From positions 36,723,631 through 36,787,630 of the forward strand of contig CM050652.1 of the NCBI GenBank assembly GCA_027574665.1: DNA of 64,000 bases, in the 5' to 3' direction. Position numbers and translations under genes: made by a program. The stretch's first letter is position 1, and each line of letters starts with the position of its first letter. This document shows positions 13,301-26,794 of this stretch, one piece after another. Under the pieces are notes generated by a model, which made no database searches, was not told the origin of the DNA, and saw nothing but the letters and a program-made list of their open reading frames with translations. The DNA is from Rhynochetos jubatus (Eukaryota > Chordata > Aves > Eurypygiformes > Rhynochetidae).

Positions 13301-16300
13301 AGGGTGGTTTTTTCTTTTTCTTTTTTAAAGGGTTAACAAAAGGCATGGACAGTATTTGTTAAACTGCTGTCAGATTTAATAGCAAATGATTGCATGAATA
13401 ATTCCCATTCCATAAAGCTGTATCAGTGGTAAACGGAAATTTCAGAAAATTGAGGGTGTTCCTCTAGCTAAAGCTGACCAGTGAGTGGTAGATTGGGACT
13501 GAAACCCAAGCTGACCATCTCAGCTTTGCAGAGCACAGTTACAGGGTAGCACATTCCAGCAAATCCCTTTTGGCTCAAATAAGTGTCAGAATTGTTAGAG
13601 TGGCCAGAGAAATACATGGAATTCGAATAAGCACTTTGTGTCAAAGTCCCAGTAATAGCTAATAGTTCTGTTAAACTACAGCATTCTTGATTCAAAGATT
13701 ACACCAGCAAGAACATCCAAGATTTAAAAAGGAGATTGCTCAAAAACTCAGCACATCAACTGATGACCCTAGAGCTTACATAAAAAAGTTATGGGCCAGA
13801 ATTTAAACTCAAAATAGCCATTACCTCTGCACTTTTCTGAATGCTCCTTTTCAGCATAAATATGGAAGATTACAGAGACAACAGAGAGCCCAGTCGCATC
13901 ACGGCAGATTTTGGAAAACCTGAAGGAAACAGTATCCGCTCTGCTTCCAAATAAATGTAGTGATAAACGTTTATTTCTTATTTTAGACAGGGCCAATGTG
14001 AATCTCTGCGGCCTGTCATTAGCATTGCATTCTAACTCTAATTCTCACTCTAAGGATGCCTGACCTACAGCTTTCAAGTTGTGAGCACCTTGTCATGACA
14101 CTTCACCCAGCCCATAACCTCTGTCAAACAGTGAGAACTTCAGTCTTCCCAATCTAAGTTTATAGCTTGGAATGAATATTTTCTGTTTAGTTGCCACAGG
14201 AAAAAAAAAATCAGGCTGCAAAATTATTTTGAGGGTGATAGCAAGTCAATGCCAACCACCACCCTGGCTCTACTCCTTCCCCTTCACATCATGAGGGACA
14301 AAAGTTCAGTCATATGGCACAGAGAGAGCTGCAATATTCAGACATCTCTTGCCACTGGATGAAAATAGGTGATCCACACGACCATAAAGGTCGGACACTC
14401 AGGTGCAAGGATTACAAAGAAGAGTGATAAAGCTCAAAAAGTTTATGTTATTTCACACAGTTGAGTGTAGGGCAAGTCACCATATTCATTTTCTCTGCAA
14501 AAACTGAAGTGTAGCATTATTAAAGTCTCAAAATTCTAAAAAATGCAGGTAATCTCTAAAATCAAGAAGTGTACGCAACCACATTGGCTATGGAAAACAG
14601 AAAAACATTTGGAAGACTGGTACCTGCACAACTTCAAATGTAACTTTTATCAGCTTATAAAATATTTTCTCAGAAATTATGTTTTCCTACTTTCTTCAGG
14701 GATTATCTTGCACTTTCAAACTCCTACTATTTCAAAGTCTCTTTGAAGCTATACAGCAATACGCTCACACACCAACCTTGAAACATTTTCAGCAGGAAAA
14801 AAAGAAAAGACCCAACAAGGTAACATCACTTCCAAGAAGCTGAATTGACAAACCTATTTCCTAGGACCCAGCTGAGCAGGACACTTCAGGACCTATTTAA
14901 GCAAGCACAAGTGTAACCCCAGAGAGTTCAGTGGGGTTGTAGCCACATCTCCTACATTATATACATACTCAATTACACTGCACAGAACCCCTTGGTGCTT
15001 TTTTTGCTCCAGTTTGTCTAGGTTCCAGAACCAATAAAACATACAAGCTTCCCAGGTGACCTCTTGAAGACTTCAGGCAAAAGAATTAAACTTCAAAAAA
15101 TACAGCACCTTTGAAACAGCTTATGCTTACAGGAGTACAAAAAGTCAGTTACACACTACAGGACTGTAGCTGAAAAATAGTTCAGGATTATTTTCTTCAT
15201 CTAGTGGTAACCTTTTCAAATTAAGTTCCAATTTCATGCTATCAGAATATATTTTATGGCTCTTTCCAGTTCTGGCCACATGGAACGCTACTTTATAGGA
15301 TATAACCATCTGCTAACAGAAGAGAAGATATTAAAGCAAGTAATGATACAATTATATCCCTGGGACTAAGATATTCTACTGAAAATTTATATCGGGAGGA
15401 CCCCACAGAATGCACTAGACTTTCATATAACTTTTGGATTGTTGACCCCTCTGCACAGGCTGAACTACTATAGTTTCAAGCATCAGTTATTGATAAGCCA
15501 CCTTACCCAATGCTCTTTCCCTTGTTTTAGCCTATCTTCCTATTCACATCAACCCTGAGGTGGCATTTCAAATAGCTTGTCTTGTGGGTAACGGAAGAGT
15601 CAGGGAACAGAGTAACATTTCTGTAATTCCGCCCTTGAGGTACAGAGAAGCCTAGGGATGGGCTTTTCTCTGAAATGAAAGCCTCGCTGGGAACGTCATC
15701 TGTCTAAAGGCAGGGGTTCTTTTTTCAGTGAGATCTTGCTCTTACAGAAGGTGGAATATAAACAGTTCAGTTTTAACAGTGATGATAGATAGGGCCTGGT
15801 CATCTATCATCTTCCAAGGAAAAGAAGAAATAAATGAGAACACCTAAATTCTAGTCCTCCTCAGGTTGCAAGATCACCCGACTTTCCATTTTCTCCAAGG
15901 GAGATTCCTGCCCAGATACTGAGCTGTCTCCACCTTTCTGAATTTGAATTTTGCACGACTGTCCACCAGCAGGCCTGCCAGACACCATGCAAACCTGTCA
16001 CTCCATTTTTGGTAGTTAAGTAAACAAAGATATATATATTATTATTAAAAAAAATAAAAATCCATGTCTCGGAAAAGAATAAAAAGGGCTGTTCCAGAAT
16101 AAACAAATATCAGACATTATTATTCCAAGTATTAATCTTTTCCAAGGCTTTGAAGTTTGACAATGCTATTTCACAAATTCCTATGAGGCTGTTTTACTGC
16201 CAGGCTAGAAATCTGACTGTGGAACTGAGAACAGAAACATCCCCAAACAGAAGGAATATTTTAGTCTGACTGGTGACTATTTCTATTTCCTGCTGCCATG

Positions 16301-16918
16301 AATTTTCTGTATCTTGCAAAATGGAGGGGATATGACACTTTCCGTATTTCCAAATGGAAATAACTCAATCCCAAATCTGTTGTGAAAAATCATCTGACTT
16401 GCACAAAAACCTCCTGTATCATCAGTGAGTTCAGCTGAAGTTTGTATAAAGCCTAAGCTCATTTTTCAAGCCATGATTTGCCACCTCTGCATTTCTTAAC
16501 AAATTTTCTTGTTCTTTTCTATGCAGTGGTTTTCTGACTTTTTCATAATGCCTTGGCCACCTAGCAGCACTGGCAAAAGGCAAAAGAATTCCTGTAAGAG
16601 CAAGAAAACCTCTTTCATGTGACACAGAAATGCTTACACTTCATTAACCTTTATTATAAACTAGTCACTGGAAAAGTTACTTTGCTAGAATCCACCCTAT
16701 GGTTTCACTCCACAAACCATGAAATGTCAGAATGCTAAATTACAGTAAAATACCGCTCACCTCCTTATGAACCCAAAATTAATGACACAGTGCAGAAGGG
16801 AATAGCAGTGCTACCAGAAGCATAACAGGTCACAATCACTTCTAAAATAGCTCATCAAGAACAGGCAGCAAAAAATCACAGATGGTTCCCAGAACGAAAG
16901 CCCCACTCCTCAACCTAC

Positions 16919-17064
16919 CCATCACCGAGACATCGTATTCAACCAGCAGAGTCGCCTCCTGCCCGCACTGTTTGAGAATGCTCATGGCTTCGGCATGGCT
17001 CGTTCCCAGCAGTCGGATCCCATCAACACTCAGCAGCCTGTCCCCAGGTTTGATTGTGCCCTCT
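16919..17064 (-). CDS. GRIP1: GRIP1 exon F: second half of PDZ2 (146 nt)
   Basis: The exon completes the Arg codon and encodes [20 protein letters not shown], then [20 protein letters not shown] and VEYDVSVM plus the first base of an Asp codon. It supplies the GDRLLSVDG strand, helix B with the class I His (TSHAEA), and the last strand of PDZ2. The acceptor is AATCCCCCTTCAG; the donor is GATGG followed by GTAGGT. Like exon C it is exactly 146 nt with 48 whole codons. It is clearly richer in G and C than its flanks. The next exon should begin with AT to finish Asp and open the linker to PDZ3; it is not in the remaining 16.9 kb as far as I can see. Confidence 0.95.
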
Positions 17065-18407
17065 CTGAAGGGGGATTAAAGGAACAATCTTTATTAATAG
17101 GAGGTAAATGGATTTGGAGATGATACTGGTTTTATGCAAAGCAATTTTCTCGCACCCTCGCTGACATCCACCCCTTCCTGCCTTAACATTTGACAGTGAG
17201 AACGTTCAGAGGGCGCAGAGAAAAGGAAATTGCTTTAATTGGAAAGTCAGCGACTGGAAAACAGCTTAACACATAGCTAAATAATCAAGTCATGTTAAAT
17301 TGCAACTAAGTATAGCTTCTCCTTCAACATATGCTTTCCTACTGCCTTGTCCACACTCCACTTTCATACATTCATAAACACCTCCTCCCTCCAATCCTTC
17401 AAACTAAACATGAGGTGCATCACATGGGTGAAGAAACAGATTGCAAAATATGAATGTCCATTTACTGATTTTCTTCAAAAATATCCCTTATACTTGGATC
17501 ATTCCATTTTTCTTTTCTTCCTACCTAACAATAATTTGGCTACAAATGTACACTGTCTCCAGAGCGTATCTCTTACGGTATTCAGAATTATAATGGAAAA
17601 TGAAGCACTCTTGCTGTCAGCCCAAGAATCAGGGCGAAAAACAAGGAAGCAAGGAGGATTAAGGTGGGAAGAAAGGGACGGACAAAAGACAAATGCTCTC
17701 TTGAAACGTTTGCTTCTCAATTAACGTTTCCAAGGTCAAAAATGTCAATATAAGCTACGGAATATCAGCCTGCTTGAAAGAAATTGCCCTTTAAGTTTCT
17801 TTAATGGTTTAGTGCCCCAAATGCCATTTTTGAAAACATAATTCACACATATAAAGTGAATATTCTTTTTTGGTATAGATACAAGATGGCATTGCCTGCA
17901 AACACGTTCATTGGGCGAAAACAGGTAACTGTACTCAGAAGTTGTCCAGATGAAGTTATGTGTGAACTCACATGCAGTTATGTACAAATGTCTTAAAATT
18001 ATAACACAATAACACCCAAACACATAACAGTGTTTTTCGAAAGTGCAAGAGAAAAAGATTGTGGTGTTAGAGTGTAAAAAGTGTAATTAAGGGCTACACC
18101 AGTTGCCTGAAGGCTCCAAATAAAAAAAGTGCTCTGACCTGTTGCAGGCATTGGTTCTAATTATTTTAGGTTGATTTTTGGAAGTGTTTAATGGGAAATT
18201 CTCGAAACACGCAACATACTAAATTAAAGTTCACACACACCATGATGTGCCAAGCTTCTGTGATTGCCTATTACTGCTGTTATTGTTACAATTAAATGCA
18301 TAAACCGTGAATTTTGAAGGAACAGGTTTGAATATATCTACTTGACTCCAAATCACTCATCTCTCCATTTCTATTTCATGTGTACTCCAGAGAAAGAGGA
18401 ATTGTAC
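17065..18407 (-). other. GRIP1: GRIP1 intron within PDZ2 (1.3 kb)
   Basis: A phase-2 intron between exons E and F, starting GTACAA and ending CCCCCTTCAG. It contains no interspersed repeat that I recognise. The part at 18200-18330 has several TAAT/ATTA cores and complex sequence and could be tested for conservation. A 125-codon open frame on the plus strand (17347-17724) has no family features and looks like chance. Confidence 0.85.
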
Positions 18408-18483
18408 CTGTCAGCAGGCCCTCCAGGTCTAACACATGTTATTACAACAGGACGAGATTTATTTCTGTCATCGTGTGCTCCAC
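18408..18483 (-). CDS. GRIP1: GRIP1 exon E: middle of PDZ2 (76 nt)
   Basis: The exon completes the split Gly and encodes [20 protein letters not shown] followed by GPAD and the first two bases of an Arg codon. This is the loop and third strand of PDZ2. The acceptor is TTCCCTTCCTAG and the donor is GACAG followed by GTACAA, a slightly weak donor at the +3 to +5 positions. It enters in phase 1 and leaves in phase 2, so skipping it alone would shift the frame. The phase-2 break sits in an Arg codon at the place matching the exon B/C break in PDZ1 (GGIAA-R versus GGPAD-R). No residue change from the mammalian sequence is evident to me. Confidence 0.94.
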
Positions 18484-19346
18484 CTAGGAAGGGAAAAGTG
18501 AGAGAATGAACACCTTCATTTCATGCTTTTTATGAAAGCTCATTTCCAAGAGGCAAGTCTAAATCTTGCAGTGTGCACAGTTACAGATGGACTAAAAAGA
18601 TCACAAAATGGCCAGGCCATTAATGAACCTCTACTGAATTTTATCTTAAATAAAATTGACCAACTACATATGGTATAGATGATTCTTTATAAAATATTTC
18701 TACAAAGTGATTCTTAATAAATTTATATTCTTTTCTTAGAACTTCCACTCTGCAAATCTGATCTCAGTGTGAAAACTTACTGTTCTGCAATGTTTGCTGC
18801 AGCGAAATGAATATCTGTACTTCATGTATACTCAGAATAATGAGTGGCCACTGAGGATTTTATATATTAAATAAAAAACCCCACATTTTTCCCAGAAGAA
18901 ACTAATAATTCATCACTGGGATATATTATTTAACAGCTGCATGTTTTCTTCTGTTCTCTAACTCGGTGATAACAATGCTGTACAATTCAGACTATCAGTG
19001 TGATACATCGGATTTCATCCCTAATTTACACATATACTGTATGTGAATCTTTTTTAAGAACAACAACGTTTCTGCTGATTTAAGTGATAGCAGAATCCGT
19101 CTTGTGTGAAATGAAGGTGGTCATGTTTTTGGCATAGTTGATTAATTATTGTTCTTCCATAAACAAAAATTGGAGCAGTTCATAAAAGCAGTACATTAAT
19201 GTATGAATAAAGTAATACACAAATCATAGAGACTTTTACAAACTGAAAGCCATACATCTTGAAATGACTTCTTAGTGCCATAAAAACCTATTGCCTTTTT
19301 TGCTGATTTAGAAAATACAGAAAGTTCAAATTTAATGATAACTCAC
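18484..19346 (-). other. GRIP1: GRIP1 intron inside PDZ2, after the binding loop (863 bp)
   Basis: A phase-1 intron between exons D and E that splits a Gly codon of the RGGAHDD segment. It starts GTGAGT and ends CCCTTCCTAG. AT-rich, without a recognisable repeat. PDZ1 has no intron at the matching place. Confidence 0.88.
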
Positions 19347-19430
19347 CTCTTATTACGAATCCAAAAGTATTCCCCTCTTTATGTAAAGTAACTTCCACAG
19401 TTCTGAAGATGAGACCTGATCCTTGCACCG
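19347..19430 (-). CDS. GRIP1: GRIP1 exon D: start of PDZ2 (84 nt)
   Basis: With the T carried over from exon C this exon reads (S)[19 protein letters not shown] and then NTFGFVIR plus a split Gly. It covers the inter-domain linker and the first two strands of PDZ2, including the carboxylate-binding loop TFGFVI. The acceptor is an almost pure T tract ending TAG; the donor is AGAG followed by GTGAGT. The exon is phase 1 at both ends and a multiple of three. PDZ1 has no counterpart of the intron that follows it, so PDZ2 is encoded by three exons rather than two. GSGLIF differs from the mammalian form as I recall it (GSSVIF), in the linker and first strand rather than in the binding loop. Confidence 0.93.
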
Positions 19431-21440
19431 CTAAAAAAAAAAAAGAAAAAATCTGTTATACACACAGATTTACACCTTCCCCAATTTAAAATTGCTATTG
19501 TGTTTCTGGTCATACAATTGGAAAAACTCCACTACAGAACAGGCAGATTAAAGTCCTGTAATTAAATACAACTCATCCTCTTTTTGAGAGAGTTTTAGGC
19601 CAGATATTTTGCAGGTTGTCAATGGTTTGGAAAAAGAGCCATAGATGCATAATAACAGATGAGGAGTTTGAGCCTCCCTGTTTAAATTGTGGCATAATTT
19701 TGCTTTTCCTACAGTTACAGAAGAGAGCTAGAGAAGATGGAAATACACAGTAAGACACAAAAATTACACATTAAATTCTTAAAGCTACCTGTGGAGTTTG
19801 TTGTTCATCCATGAAAACATTTAATTGTTGCTTAAAGTGAGGACAAGTTGAGACTTTAGGGTGTATGTCAAATCACAGATGAATTAAGATTAAGATGAAA
19901 AAGATTAAGATCTAGATTAAAATGAAAAAGAAGTATCTTGCATCATAAGGATTTGGGGGGTTTTTTTTCCCTTTTTCAAAATGTAATGTGCTCTCTCATC
20001 AACAAGAAATGAGTAAAAAAAACCTTTGACTTCTAGTCGAGCCAGTATTTTCTCTGTAAGCACTAGAGGAGTGGTGCACAGATGGGCTAGGAGGTGAGAA
20101 GCCTAATGCACAAAGCAATACATTTGGGTGTGATAATACACGTTACAGAATTTGAAACCACCGCTGTTAAGAGACCAATGTCCAGTTTACTATTAGCTTT
20201 TACAGGAAAAACTTTGGCAGGGTGTAAGAACCCCCTTTTCGAAAGGGAAAATGACACTGGGCAAAATCACACACACAGTCCCCAGCTTCCAGTAAGACAC
20301 TGCAAAACAGTACAGCACACATAAAGATTAAAAAATAAAATCCTCTATAAAATAAATGTTCTGTGAGCAGCAGAACTAATGAAAACTTATGTCCTTTAAC
20401 ACTCCTGCCTGCCATAAGCAGTTTCCCTGGTCCCTGTTAGGACACCCTGAGGGGGCAACAGACACCACAGGCTACACAGCTGCGGAGATGTGTGCTGCTG
20501 GCCACGAGTGGTCCCAAGGAGAAGCAGTGCTCCCTCGGTGCTGCATCCTTCTCCCTCTGAGGACTCTCCTGGTCTGGGACTCTCTCTTCTGCCCAAGCAT
20601 CTATTTCCATGAAACATGCTGTAATGTACTTTCTTTTTCTGGAGTCTTTCAATCAACTGTTAAAAGTTTGCGCAGGGAACACGAACAACCAGTTTAAAGG
20701 TCAGGACCATGTTACTGAAGTCCGTGCAGTTGGTTCCTTTTCAGCTAGGAACATTTTACTGCCCAAAAAGGACTGAATTACAGGGAGGAGAAGACAACTC
20801 TTGCCTCCTTTCCTATCAGCTAAAAATGGCCCAGCATGTACCTCCAGCTGAGTCCATGCTTTCTAATTTGCTCGGTGTGGCTGGTAACCTCTACCAGCGA
20901 CAAGCGAAGCAGCGAGAAACAGCACACAGCATCCCTGTCCTTGAGCAACAACCATTCAGGTGGCTGTCCTTCCACCCCAGCCACTGCCTGGGAGGGGAAA
21001 GAAGCCCTTAATCTTTAGCAACAACAGAAGGCAGATTCGAGGCAGGCATGGCTCACATTCCAGTTTGAAATGCTGAGGTGGCTCGTACTGAAAATAGCAA
21101 ATGGATGCTTCTGCTGTGAACACTGCCAGACAGGGAAGGAAACACTAGGGAGAGTGGGATTACTAGTGCCCAGCCAGATGTAATCCATCATTATTAAAGT
21201 ACTGACATTTCCCCACTCTGAAACCATGACAGTCCTCCCCCTGAGGGGGCAACCATGAGACCAACAGTACAATTTCATTATGTACGGGGCAGGGAAGTAG
21301 GGGCCAGGACTTCACCGCATGACCCACTGGAAAACTTCTGCGTGTAATGAAGGCACTGTGTCTAGCTTGTTCACTAGAAGTTAATGGGAGAAACTAGACT
21401 GCTAATTATCTCCAACTTTATTAGTTATGCTTGTATGAAA

Positions 21441-21824
21441 CAGGCTTGTTCAGCCTGGAGAAGAGAAGGCTCTAGGGAGACCTTATAGCACCTTCCAGTA
21501 CCTGAAGAGGCCAACAAGGAGGCTGAGGGGACTTTTTACAAGGGCCTGTAGTGACAGGACACGGGGTAATGACTTTAAACAGAAAGTGGGGAGATTTAGA
21601 TTGGATATCAGGAAGAAGTCCTTCCCGGAGAGGGTGGTGAGGCACTGGCACAGGTTGCCCAGAGAAGCTGTGGATGCCCCATCCCTGGAAGTGTTCAAGG
21701 CCAGGCTGGATGAGGCTTGGAGCAACCTGGTCTAGGGGAGGGTGTCCCTGCCCATGGCAGGGGGGTTGGAACTAGATGGTCTTTAAGGTCCCTTCCAACC
21801 CAAACCATTCTGTGATTCTATGAA
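21441..21824 (+). mobile_element. CR1 LINE 3' end, best preserved copy
   Basis: About 384 bp of CR1: TTCAGCCTGGAGAAGAGAAG near the start, GATTGGATATCAGGAAGAAG, GCCCAGAGAAGCTGTGGATG, CCCTGCCCATGGCAGGGGGG, and the terminal AACCATTCTGTGATTCTATG. It is 5' truncated, has an intact 3' tail and few differences from the avian consensus as I know it, suggesting a relatively young insertion. It lies antisense to GRIP1 in the intron between PDZ1 and PDZ2. Minus-strand open frames across it are shadows of the repeat. Confidence 0.95.
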
Positions 21825-22938
21825 GGGGTCAGAAATTCCAAGGACTTCAAGAAAAATTTATGATTGCTATTGTAATTTAGCATGTCAAAATCCTGTTTCA
21901 GAGGTCAAGAGTGGCACATATGCCAAAAGGGGGTGAAACAGAAGGAAGCCCACTTGAACAAGTGCAAAACAAATAACGCTTATAAAACAACTACATCTCC
22001 AGCAAAATAATTCTGAACTCAGCTGACTTCATGAACTCAAATGCTGTGTTTTTGAACATGAAGCTCCCTTACCACAAACCATCACTAATTAACAGAGAAC
22101 ATTCAAAACATATTAAGGTGGTTGTCAGGTCATAAAAGCAACCAAATCTGCAATTAGACCAACTCTCCAGCTACTAGAAAACAATGGGGAGTTTATCGTC
22201 TTCTGAGCTGCAAAGACAGTGATGGATTTTTCAGCTTCTATTGCGAGGAAATTCTTTATTTAAGAAGACAAGTGCTTCCTAGTTGGCTCCACAGATTTTT
22301 CTGGCCAGACACCAGCAAACCACATCTTCTCCCCTCCAGGAAGCAGCATGAAGGAGCATGCACTCTTTCAAAGGTGTGACTGGTACAGCCCCCTTGGTGC
22401 CAGACTTGCCAGTTCTTCACTTTAGGCCCTGGCTTTCCAACTCACTGTTTCTCTAGCTTTCACTTCATACCTGATAGCCTCAATTCCCACTGATTTTCTC
22501 CTACAGACACAGTCACAGACATAAGCACAAGAAGAAAGAGCAAAGGAGAGGCGAGGAAAACATGCATTAGCACTCTGCTTCAGTATCAGCATAAACTTTT
22601 ATTTTGAGGACAATTCTGCTCAGCAAAAAGCCCCTGATTCGGTCATGCAATTCTTCCAAGTTTATATACCCCCATAGCCTACCCCGTGGGTCTTTTGCTA
22701 TAGAACCCCTAGATGTTGCCTAAAAGTGATGTCAGAAAAGACTGGAAACACCAAGTATGGTGTTTATCTGGGAGAGGGAGGAACGTGCTGCAAGTGGAGA
22801 GAAGGAAAGAAAAGGCAGAGGCAGAACACACAGGTATTCATTCATCTTCATGTCAGAATATCTTACTGTAACAAGGATTCTCTTGTTCTGGAATCTACCT
22901 AATCTAATTCCCAGTATTCAAAATTGTAAACTAAAGAG

Positions 22939-22955
22939 CAAACAAACAAACAAAA
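22939..22955. repeat. Short (CAAA)n repeat
   Basis: About four copies of the tetramer AAAC/CAAA in an intron. No function suggested. Confidence 0.8.
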
Positions 22956-23188
22956 AGTAGAGGTTGGCAATTCTGCTCTGTAATTGGTGGGATTTATGCT
23001 CCTAAAACGCATGAGCATCCCTCTCTACTGCCATTTTTTTCGTACTGCTTCCACACTCTGCAATAAGCCAGTGGAATAACTTACAGGAAAACAACCACTA
23101 CCAAAGATGAAGATCATCAACCATGCCCACCTCACTGCCAACAACACGTCCGCTATTGAAACACAGGTTTCAGTATGCTCTGCTGTTA

Positions 23189-24474
<1,286 letters not shown>

Positions 24475-25555
24475 TTACCTTTCTAAAATGTCATCTACTT
24501 CCCAAGAAAATCATTGTGGATGTTAATAAGAAATAAGGCGTACATCTGGAGATTCTTTATGTTACAATTCACAACTTCTGTCCGCAAGGGTCTGCATATA
24601 GACAAATCTGAGACATATGTTCTGTAAAAGGTTATTAAAAACTACACCAGTGTGCTAGTATACTATACAGAGCTAATAAATACGAAGTCTGGCAACACTT
24701 ACAACTAAAGGTAGTTGTTTCACATTTTTAAAAAGCAGTCTTTTCTCATTTTCTGCTTTCTCCTTCTCAACCCTATGTTTTATAAAGTACTTCAACTGAT
24801 TAACTAAATAGAAGGGTAAAAGACATAATGATATAACAGTACTAGAAAATTTTAGATCCAGACTCAGATCTTAACAGTTTTATTACTGATTCTTACACAA
24901 ATAGATCTCCCACTGTAACTCTGTGAAATCTCTGCAGAACAAGTATAAAGTAAGTGAATGGCTTTCATAGCCATAGTTGCATGCCCTCTCCTGCAGTTTG
25001 CCCATTTAGCATAATCTCACAGACCTCAACAAATGCAAGTCACCTGCAACAGAGAGCCTCCAGCTCTCAAAAAGAGATGTCCCTATTGCACATGGCTGGA
25101 CAAAGCAATCTACATACACACAGTTCCAGCAGGGTTGCAACTGCTTGGAAAGCCATGAAGGAATCAATACTTCATGTCCAGGGTTTACGGTCAGAGAAGA
25201 CCTACTAAAATCACCAGCTGCCCAGATATTCTAGAAAAACGCATGAATTTCTAAAGACCCACCTAGAAAATTATGAAATCCTGGAAGGACCATCCCGCTC
25301 TCTCTGGTCCTTTTCAGCATCAATATCCAGCTTTTAGGTGAACTGGACAGATACCAACACCAGATATGCACTGTACAAACAGTATGTCCGCACTGCACTA
25401 GCAATCTTGCTGTGGCAGCATGAGATTTAAAGACGAAAAGCCACCCAAAACCCAAGCAAGTTCCTTGTATACACTCATATGTTCACCAGTAAGGTCTAGA
25501 ATAAGCACTACACAAACAGCAACAAGGTTCTATCAATGCCTTTCCATATAATTGA

Positions 25556-25730
25556 GAATCATAGAATGGTTTGGGTTGGAAGGGACCTTGAAGATCATCT
25601 AGTTCCAAGCCCCCTGCCGTGGGCAGGGACACCCTCCACTAGACCAGGTTGCTCAAAGCCTCATCCAGCCTGGCCTTGAAGACAGCCAGGGATGGGGCAT
25701 CCACAGCTTCTCTGGGCAACTCGTTCCAGA
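25556..25730 (-). mobile_element. CR1 LINE 3' fragment
   Basis: Reverse complement of a CR1 3' end: AATCATAGAATGGTTTGGGT, then TGGAAGGGACCTTGAAGATC, the CACTAGACCAGG block and the CTTCTCTGGGCAAC block. Similarity fades after about 25730, so it is 5' truncated to roughly 175 bp. It is in the same orientation as GRIP1 and close to the consensus. Confidence 0.93.
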
Positions 25731-26705
25731 GAAGATGACCTAATACATCTTGACCTCAGGATGAAGAACAGCTGCCCTGAATGAGAACTGCCAAACCTGA
25801 GCAATACAGAGATAATGGTGGTGGGCAGAAGAAACAGTTCAGAAGAGCCTCCAGCCCTGCAGAAGTATCTTGTCAACCTTGGTAGTACCTCTAGTACGAT
25901 TAACCACTGAATCTTCTGCAGATGTAATACCAACCTATGCCCTGTTCCTGTGCCTTTCTAGGTGGCTGACAGGCTATTCTTTCCATTCCAGCTGATGATG
26001 ACCTCACTTCCGTTATTCACAATTTGATCAGTATATAACATGACTTAAGTGCTTGGGCAATAATTCTGCTTATAAAGCTTTTTTGTCTTTAGCTTTAAGA
26101 CAAAATTCATCAGTGTATTCAATCAGCAGCATGGATTATTCAAACGAGTATTTAAGAAGTGAAAGGTGTATTTGTAAAAAGATAAGATTACAAGAGACTG
26201 GCACTGTTCAAACCCTGTCTCTATCCAATCAGAAGCATACAGTAGCACAGCTACCTGGTGCTTTCTCAAACTGGCTAACAACAAACCATCATTTGGAAGC
26301 TATTGAGCTTCCACAACGTTTGCTCACATCTGGCCTTCTTGGCAGTTCAGAAAGAACAGATGTGATTACCTGCATCTGAACATGTAGACATGTTGCACTG
26401 CTGTAGGAGACACTACGGACCAAAACGCTGTTTTCAGTTTTATAAAAACCTGCAAATATTCATAATGATTACAAGAGTTAGTTACGGTACTTCCTGCAAC
26501 CAAAAATGCTGTACATTTGCACCCATGATACAACCTCAGGTGCTCGGCCAATGTGTCACACACACGTGTTTATTCAGTATTCAGGCTTTACTTGATCATG
26601 AGATCTGGAATCAAAAGGAAAATTTCCATCTCTTCCCCACCTCCCAAACCAAATTCTTCCTGTGTACTTCTCAGTGGTACAATCTGTTTCTCAGGACCAC
26701 CTAAT

Positions 26706-26794
26706 GTTTTTTGTTTGGTTGGTTGGTTTTTTTGGTTTGTTTGGTTGGGTTTTTTGTTTATATTTTGTTTGGGTTTTGTTTGTTTGTTTTTTTA
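26706..26794. repeat. T/G-rich low-complexity tract (GTTT/GGTT units)
   Basis: About 90 bp made almost only of T and G on the plus strand, built from irregular GGTT and GTTT units; the minus strand is A/C only. It opens overlapping frames on both strands, giving low-complexity peptides that should not be read as genes. Confidence 0.9.

Larger units (their letters stand above)
1..16918 (-). other. GRIP1: GRIP1 intron downstream of exon F (partial)
   Basis: Intronic by position, beginning GTAGGT. It contains a CR1 fragment (934-1098), a solo LTR (2225-2816), a short CR1 3' tail (5636-5692), a 13-bp tandem repeat (7288-7322), a small palindrome with flanking direct repeats (7581-7616) and T runs at 3640-3658 and 8835-8848. 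I looked for the next GRIP1 exon (linker plus start of PDZ3) on the minus strand and did not find it. No other gene is supported. Confidence 0.75.

Noticed and set aside
17347..17724. 125-codon open frame on the plus strand between exons E and F
   Set aside because: No domain, composition like the surrounding intron, no support for a gene on this strand.
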